From positions 1-64,000 of the forward strand of contig JAJDCR010000057.1 of assembly GCA_029260735.1 (NCBI GenBank): a stretch of 64,000 nucleotides of DNA, read 5' to 3'. The notes under the pieces are model-generated. The model ran no database searches and had not been told where the DNA came from. It saw only the letters and a program-made list of their open reading frames with translations. Shown in pieces: positions 62,301-64,000 of the stretch. The stretch comes from Planctomycetota bacterium. Its GTDB lineage: Bacteria; Planctomycetota; Uabimicrobiia; Uabimicrobiales; Uabimicrobiaceae. A program made the translations under genes and the position numbers. Numbering within the stretch: the stretch's first letter is position 1; every line of letters starts with the position of its first letter.

Positions 62301-63664
62301 CCAATCGTCCGCAAAGCCCAGTCTAGATCGGTAAAGGACCAGTCCAGAGCTTGGGCCAGGCGGACAAAACGATTTATGTGATCCAGTCTTTTGTAAGAAA
62401 GATTGGTCAGTCCTTCTTGAGCAATGCTTAATGTTGGCGGTGGTGTTGTTGCTGTCGTTGTTGCAGCAGTACCACTTGACTGCTTCTGTTCCCATAAGAA
62501 GGAATTAGAAGTTGCACCTTGAACTCCTATTAAACCCCAGGAATCAGATGTTGTCAGACTTCCTACCTGTTTGCTACCTAAATGGGTAATCGCGTTCTGT
62601 GCAGGTGTTGGTGTTGATGAGATAAGTTGATCGACCGCATCACCACAGGCCGCAATCGCCACAATGCGTCCAGCAGGTAAGGCAGTGATATCACTGGTAA
62701 AAAGCTCTAACCCTTTCGTATTTGCCTCCGTACTCGTCCCCGTGACATACTTCCTACTCACGAGCACATCACCACTGGTTTCATCAACGACAGCGACATA
62801 GAGACCATAGCCAGATTCATCATCAACTGCACTGGTTACATCAAAAACGACCTGCTCACCCACCTGAATGAATGCTGCTCCAGGACTACCGCCGGTTGAG
62901 CTAACTATTATGGGAATTGTTTGTGGTCCTATAGCGATCGGGGGAAGATATTCATCCGTGGCATTGATATAAAAATCATTATTTATTCCCAATCCTTTTT
63001 CCGCTAAACTAAGATCTTGAAACAGTAGCTCTTGCAGCTTAGCAAAGGGAAGTCCCGTTTGTGTAAGAAAGTTGTCAATATTGCAGAGTGTCTGGAGAGG
63101 ATCCGAAGGTGTGGATGTATCATAGTAATAGTATGCGTATAGAGATGATGGATCTATAGTAGGCGTGCTATAGATTGCCCATTGCTCTGGTGCTATACCC
63201 AGGGTGTCCAAGGCTATGGAAGTGGGATCTGGAAGAGTATTTGGCACTGCCAAATCACTACAGATATCTGCCAAGCTGGTTTTGTTTTGTGCCAAATACG
63301 CTCTGATCTGTTCCCATGGTTCGTTGTAAGGAAAATTGAAAGGATATACTGTTGTATCCAAAACATCACTTGTTAGCTGTAAACTATTTTGGATGACCTC
63401 GTTGACTATCTTCAGTTTGGAAACCAAAGTATCGGTATTCTCCTCATCCAACACCAAATCCAAAAGGTCGGGCCGGCGCGTTGCAAGCGAAATCGCAGGT
63501 GGAAAAGTCTGCATAAACTGGGATACAAGTCGCCTTAGATCGACAAAATAAGCTCCTGGAGAGAGCACCGATTGCCAGTCAGGAACAGTATAGTATGCTG
63601 TGCTGCCAAAAAGTTGTCGGTATGTTGGAGTAGAGAAGCTATTCGGAGTGGTTTGTTTAGTCAC
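53375..63664 (-). CDS. TcA-like toxin subunit with inserted ILEI, LamG and propeller domains
   Basis: 3,429 residues, against about 2,300-2,600 in known TcA proteins; GTG start at 63664. N-terminal VRP1-like part (1-240; VPDWQSVLSPGAYFVDLRRL). An ILEI/FAM3-like insert follows at about 250-392 (FDVTSAVDDESGYGLYVAVV, RIVAIAACGDAVDQL, LGSKQVGSLTTSDSWGLIGV). Then comes the helical shell, with a beta insert near 620-715. The neuraminidase-like region is at about 1285-1470 (NYIQPELRKNKTDLFSQI, WYLFWVEQQ). A LamG-like domain covers about 1590-1860 with a nested repeat array. TcA core follows at about 1865-2160 (RPIAYQKTIAMHYIDNLLSW). Two seven-bladed modules lie at 2163-2725. The pore-forming and TcB-binding region runs from about 2730 to 3300 (LSYWDTVKQRIYNIRHALTI; GYWNSLYQGLLAGQSLQLDL). 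It forms the pentameric injection channel. Confidence 0.93.
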   Translation of the reverse strand: MTKQTTPNSFSTPTYRQLFGSTAYYTVPDWQSVLSPGAYFVDLRRLVSQFMQTFPPAISLATRRPDLLDLVLDEENTDTLVSKLKIVNEVIQNSLQLTSDVLDTTVYPFNFPYNEPWEQIRAYLAQNKTSLADICSDLAVPNTLPDPTSIALDTLGIAPEQWAIYSTPTIDPSSLYAYYYYDTSTPSDPLQTLCNIDNFLTQTGLPFAKLQELLFQDLSLAEKGLGINNDFYINATDEYLPPIAIGPQTIPIIVSSTGGSPGAAFIQVGEQVVFDVTSAVDDESGYGLYVAVVDETSGDVLVSRKYVTGTSTEANTKGLELFTSDITALPAGRIVAIAACGDAVDQLISSTPTPAQNAITHLGSKQVGSLTTSDSWGLIGVQGATSNSFLWEQKQSSGTAATTTATTPPPTLSIAQEGLTNLSYKRLDHINRFVRLAQALDWSFTDLDWALRTIGNIVYQGTPVINDAVAPYLAWMQTLKSNHKLSVNQCCALIGTLKDFGKKNGPSFFEQVFCNPNIPNLPQWADANNSYSLTWIVGDTSSASAQKIQNALTAVLKLNPERLLNIANRLVKAQDTTASSFKTLNSIKLSATNLAIFYRLSLLHQLTGMTIDKSWKAAKIVPPISQGLFSVINTDTSLLIGNELTIENPSDVSQNFFQGQITACTVQETTTSSTTVTITATTSDNTSHIITLELTGTNAPFAFTSISIDGSLQSSITAKNVDKYCLVNTSIESLLLSLAGSKAQLGINTLADFIAWLKNAPFSLAQLHFILTGKSDKVLGSDAIANFQENLNSSLPQIQLTKANFSNTCMTALQQAFSAVVNNKKFRKQLPIATLKDLDNAQAHASSYIQEIAKDIYTSLQPSYLTTNEIVVYGESVKKGHSTLDIEKIIKAAFTSIVNTIIGHQTKIVIPVDMPKTVKNHLAKTITTTLNRFYDLQQKTFIENLAALYQVSSPTAAVLVEWGDLNLQTLAKSSSVTMNSTSSLLNIMVHLNTSASSPTPGKATSQKFQEKKSVLQKLQQAAQLITVLSLSPAEASYFMAHYPVTAVYPISLETVQTMLEFTQLVQSFQDTQNNLLSFLQEASVNPAQDLTDSLAKLSDWNTEKIQFLHGILLFQGITPVYTVETITWMQKYFDTSEKLKLDIPTLYQQVVQVFANLPSDLTPSSIQGLADALWAGLQQQYSSQEDVLTRLQNHFNQTLRNRLVPLALVKLGLPNARALYEYLLIDVEVSGVVQTSYVKEAISAVQLYIYRCLNRLESGVLVDSELNTLWLWMYGYREWQANREVFLYPENYIQPELRKNKTDLFSQIESNLKQIDLTDPDSVAAAFLDYMNGFAEIAQLQIVGSAARDLMVDAIPTKQICMVGKSQQKQGSYYYRVATFNLPQDTDAYQPTDWGQWRKINIQIQPVTVNTDNGGVVPTFAFGTWYLFWVEQQQTGEDSSNNPLYTATIRYTHLDFRKNWVVAQTLVTCDLGIVRISSAFGTVYPVYFNSIQTIFVSFVPPSPPLPLPPLLPIPSPSQNTSNMLGTYTTYTLTANEWGQEVVAAYRFGTANPPTQDPRLNALSGSGSPSDPTFQYYKQLEDENKSEISSFSTWFCVSDTTKTSLLGDVVSIQAGNGGGLFLGNPSILVPNTSIVVKTWYHLAISGNSIYLNGAKTSDLPNNTINAATESGIYYLPSGKTTWSPSSGISSIYINCMYSFNNNLYAGTQERGVYYLLAGATTWIPSPGISSPTNTPTLIINCMYSFNNTLYAGTAKSGVYYLPAGATTWTPSPGISSMTINCMYSLGSTLYAGTQGGVYYLPSGKTTWTLSPGTSSSLQVNLMYGSVSMYNSFPSISSSFTGLTQETVYLQEPLSDSQILAIYNNSKDVFSRDIAATFDPSQALLSSPTTIPVVAQPNWTVVENNGAEYLLAYNTTENTLQCYRLNSNANKALGPILNGPNGIDGLLSIASQSLPEISFADLYPNSTYIPPSNYPSDQIDFTLNSAMSTYYWELFFHAPFLIANELNIQQQCPAAQQWYQYIFNPSVSQADWNLESDDGNPYDRFWRFLGLRSWDNPSLETELFEGPTQELLQDINDPQELYEFATDPYDPQEIASLRPIAYQKTIAMHYIDNLLSWGDMLFRENKRESIVEAEMLYVAAYDLLGQDPQNLGPTPSLSQSSPEMNWVQMLDLASYNIYSIYSYSGTLYVGTESNGLWSSTDNGSSWVKMPGIDDGAWIWGLCHYNDNLYAGTYSDTGTDKSGLFFWENDTWKKVPNAPSVHILCLYSYNGNLYMGGDEGDIYAYNSQWIKLTGITHAIMSLQSYNNTLYAWEYDTGPCCLDGTTWNPIPISSLPTPKKKGYLCVHNDTLYVGANNQVYSLDGQNKKWNQVTNFSITTSIGYLYCYNDTLYVATDKGLYNSPDGTTWNLEPTSPTSTVYYLYSTNNTLYAGTYGNGLWSSAPSLPVPPPVTNWVPMPDLASYLIYSIYSDSGTLYAGTGSNGLWCSTDNGSSWVKMPGIDDDAIVNGVCRYNGTLYAGTYNSGILAWENDSWEPPPKNTPSFTIQCLYSYSGNLYVGTTHGVSALTNGKWTSFTGHGDFTNLHGYNNTLYAWDYYTGPYYLEGTTLKSLPLPNLPSPSMNGYFCVHNDTLYLGAKKGIHSLDIQNKEWNQVTNFSTPVTTISYLYCYNETLYAGTDQGLYTSQDGATWNPTPVSPKGTVSHLYSSNNILYAGTDGNGLWSSGSYFPIPTAPDFGIPRNQQFLSYWDTVKQRIYNIRHALTIDSQTDLLPLFQPAINPMDLVAAVASGEGVQDVLNSLNTTIPYYRFTVMVEKAKATTQTVIQLGQSLLAALEKKDAEQLALLYNSNQQNILNLTLNSKQDQISAAEQNLQALQASLKGATDREDHYADLISDGLSAAEIAQLALQAEAILVQAAAEGIKIASIVGYSVPVIFGVCDGGMKIGDAINQGANILEGLGNLANIGSNLSGTVASFQRRSEDWQLQQLLAQDDIAQIHLQTLAAQYQKSVAQQELTLLETEIKQNQSVASFYQNKFTNSQLYQWYIGQIGALYFQAYQLAHEIAIQAENAWTFEHIGRGGDVNSSSFVQPGYWNSLYQGLLAGQSLQLDLNRMEKAFTDQNERRLEITKTFSLAQIDAQALLTLKTTGTCVFDLTEKDFDFDFPGHYARQIKTLSLSVPMVIGPYQNIHATLTQLSNNIVIADDSSGQKAVSYLLDPKNHPLASSDALISDVRPNQQVALSHGVNDTGLFTLNFNDARYLPFEGTGVVSSWSLEIPHEENNFDFDNLSDIIMQLQYTALAGSSSFKGFVKKVRGSFSGTRLLSLSQVPGWQEFMGSSLKPLHIPITPAQLRANMSSYEVTSLSLYADGSGTVHKLKLHIPGFPLITFPDSNAGKQTWSGKAPLKKKKGQQNWSLTPTTAMPSTVNNLFLVIDFTAS
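55500..57178 (-). repeat. Tandem pair of seven-bladed propeller modules inside TcA
   Basis: Two modules of about 286 and 270 residues start at Asn2163 (NWVQMLDLASYNIYSIYS) and Asn2449 (NWVPMPDLASYLIYSIYS), an 858-bp period at DNA level. Each has seven units of the form YxxNxTLYAGTxxGLWSS, with blade-specific features kept in order, for example blade 4 ending LYAW and blade 5 starting CVHNDTLY. The modules replace the loop between DLLGQDPQNLGP and FGIPRNQQFLSYWDTV of the normal TcA sequence. Confidence 0.85.
58220..58665 (-). repeat. Short-repeat array nested in the LamG-like domain of TcA
   Basis: Three and a half units of about 39-46 residues with the pattern INCMYSFNNTLYAGT then GVYYLPAG..TTWTPSPGISS. 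At DNA level the unit recurs at 58247, 58363, 58502 and 58622 with strong identity. The array interrupts a LamG-like domain: the strand WYHLAISGNSIYLNGAK is before it and the closing strand VYLQEPLSDSQILAIYNN after it. Confidence 0.8.
62490..62925 (-). other. ILEI/FAM3-like domain segment of the TcA gene
   Basis: Residues about 250-392. The order of motifs matches the ILEI/PANDER fold: FDVTSAVDDESGYGLYVAVV, ELFTSDITALPAGRIVAIAA, DAVDQL, ITHLGSKQVGSLTTSDSWGL, IGVQGA. In animals this fold occurs in FAM3 cytokine-like proteins and in the sugar-binding stem domain of POMGNT1. It is inserted in a loop of the N-terminal helical region, where TcA proteins carry variable receptor-binding domains. Confidence 0.65.
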
Positions 63665-64000
63665 GCTAGAACCCCCAAACTAAAAAGTACAAATTTAAAA
63701 AATTAAGATTTGTATCTGTAAATTAGTATTTTAGCTTGTGAGGATCATAGGTGAAAACATACAGATTCAAAACAGTATACTCAAACTAGTTTAAAGTTTC
63801 CATTGCAAAAAAAAGTCGTTTATCGAGAAATACTCTATTATTCTCAATAAACTAGAGAAATTGCCGATGTTGCCCGATTAATTTCTTGTATATTTTTGTT
63901 AAATAATAGTATTTTTCAAGTCTTAACACTGCTTGCAAAAACAAGAAAATCAACATAGTTTTTTTGATAGCCTAGCTCCCAAGAAACAAAGAAAAGGTTA
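63665..64000. other. Upstream region of the Tc toxin operon
   Basis: AT-rich, with no gene. A short inverted repeat (GAGAAATACTCTATTATTCTC, with GAGAA and TTCTC arms, about 63818-63838) could be an operator. The GTG start of the TcA gene has only a G-rich site (TTGGGGG) upstream. I cannot name a promoter with confidence. Confidence 0.3.

Noticed and set aside
1..64000. tRNA, rRNA and riboswitches
   Set aside because: I looked through the gaps between genes and saw no cloverleaf, rRNA core sequence or known riboswitch core; a covariance-model search would be decisive.

Overview
The window looks like a chromosomal segment of a low-GC, Gram-negative-type bacterium. A planctomycete or another PVC-type lineage is my best guess. 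Pointers are a membrane Ser/Thr kinase with a 14-repeat WD40 domain, two PEP-CTERM proteins, an LRR protein, a TolC-type outer-membrane factor and large polymorphic toxins. The taxonomic call is inference; the window contains no rRNA or other marker that settles it. I recognised no rRNA, tRNA or CRISPR array.

Region 1 (1-15.4 kb) is mixed housekeeping and envelope content: a TolC-like efflux protein, pyruvate carboxylase, a sulfotransferase-like protein, a decayed ketosynthase remnant, a CrtI/retinol-saturase-like oxidoreductase, a KDSR-like SDR, a membrane SGNH protein, a YceI protein, an enoyl-CoA hydratase, a secreted purple-acid-phosphatase-like protein and a PEP-CTERM protein. Region 2 (15.6-23.8 kb) is one operon encoding the whole lower phenylacetyl-CoA pathway (PaaG, PaaH, PaaJ, PaaZ, PaaF-like) followed by typA/bipA, closed by a strong terminator. 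Region 3 (23.8-33.6 kb) has a small zinc-ribbon protein, a REPIN-like palindrome pair, a nitrilase and alpha/beta-hydrolase pair, a second PEP-CTERM protein, a small lipoprotein, the LRR protein, an SDR and the WD40 kinase.

Region 4 (33.6-45.7 kb) is an accessory island flanked by two same-orientation copies of an Rpn-nuclease element; the left copy carries an 815-bp internal deletion. Inside are a 234-bp IS630-type MITE, an exported RidA protein, an RHS-junction scrap, and a tyrosine recombinase made of two complete recombinases fused head to tail. Next come a five-fold 11-bp-periodic repeat, a zinc-finger/TOPRIM/AAA-type primase-ATPase, a small DUF5659-like protein and a divergent HTH regulator. 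Recombinase, repeats, primase and regulator together resemble the core of an integrative replicating element. The island ends with an orphan RHS tip carrying a metzincin protease (HExxHxxGxxH plus Met-turn) and an exported HEAT-like protein 18 bp downstream, a candidate toxin-immunity pair.

Region 5 (45.8-63.7 kb) is a two-gene Tc toxin operon on the minus strand: a 3,429-residue TcA-like subunit followed 12 bp later by a 2,510-residue TcB-TcC fusion with an unrecognised C-terminal payload. The TcA is about 900 residues longer than usual. It carries an ILEI/FAM3-like domain, a LamG-like domain that itself hosts a repeat array, and two tandem seven-bladed propeller modules inserted in loops. 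The strongest leads for something undescribed are the fused double recombinase with its primase and repeats, the RHS-metzincin/HEAT pair, and the receptor-domain-decorated TcA.
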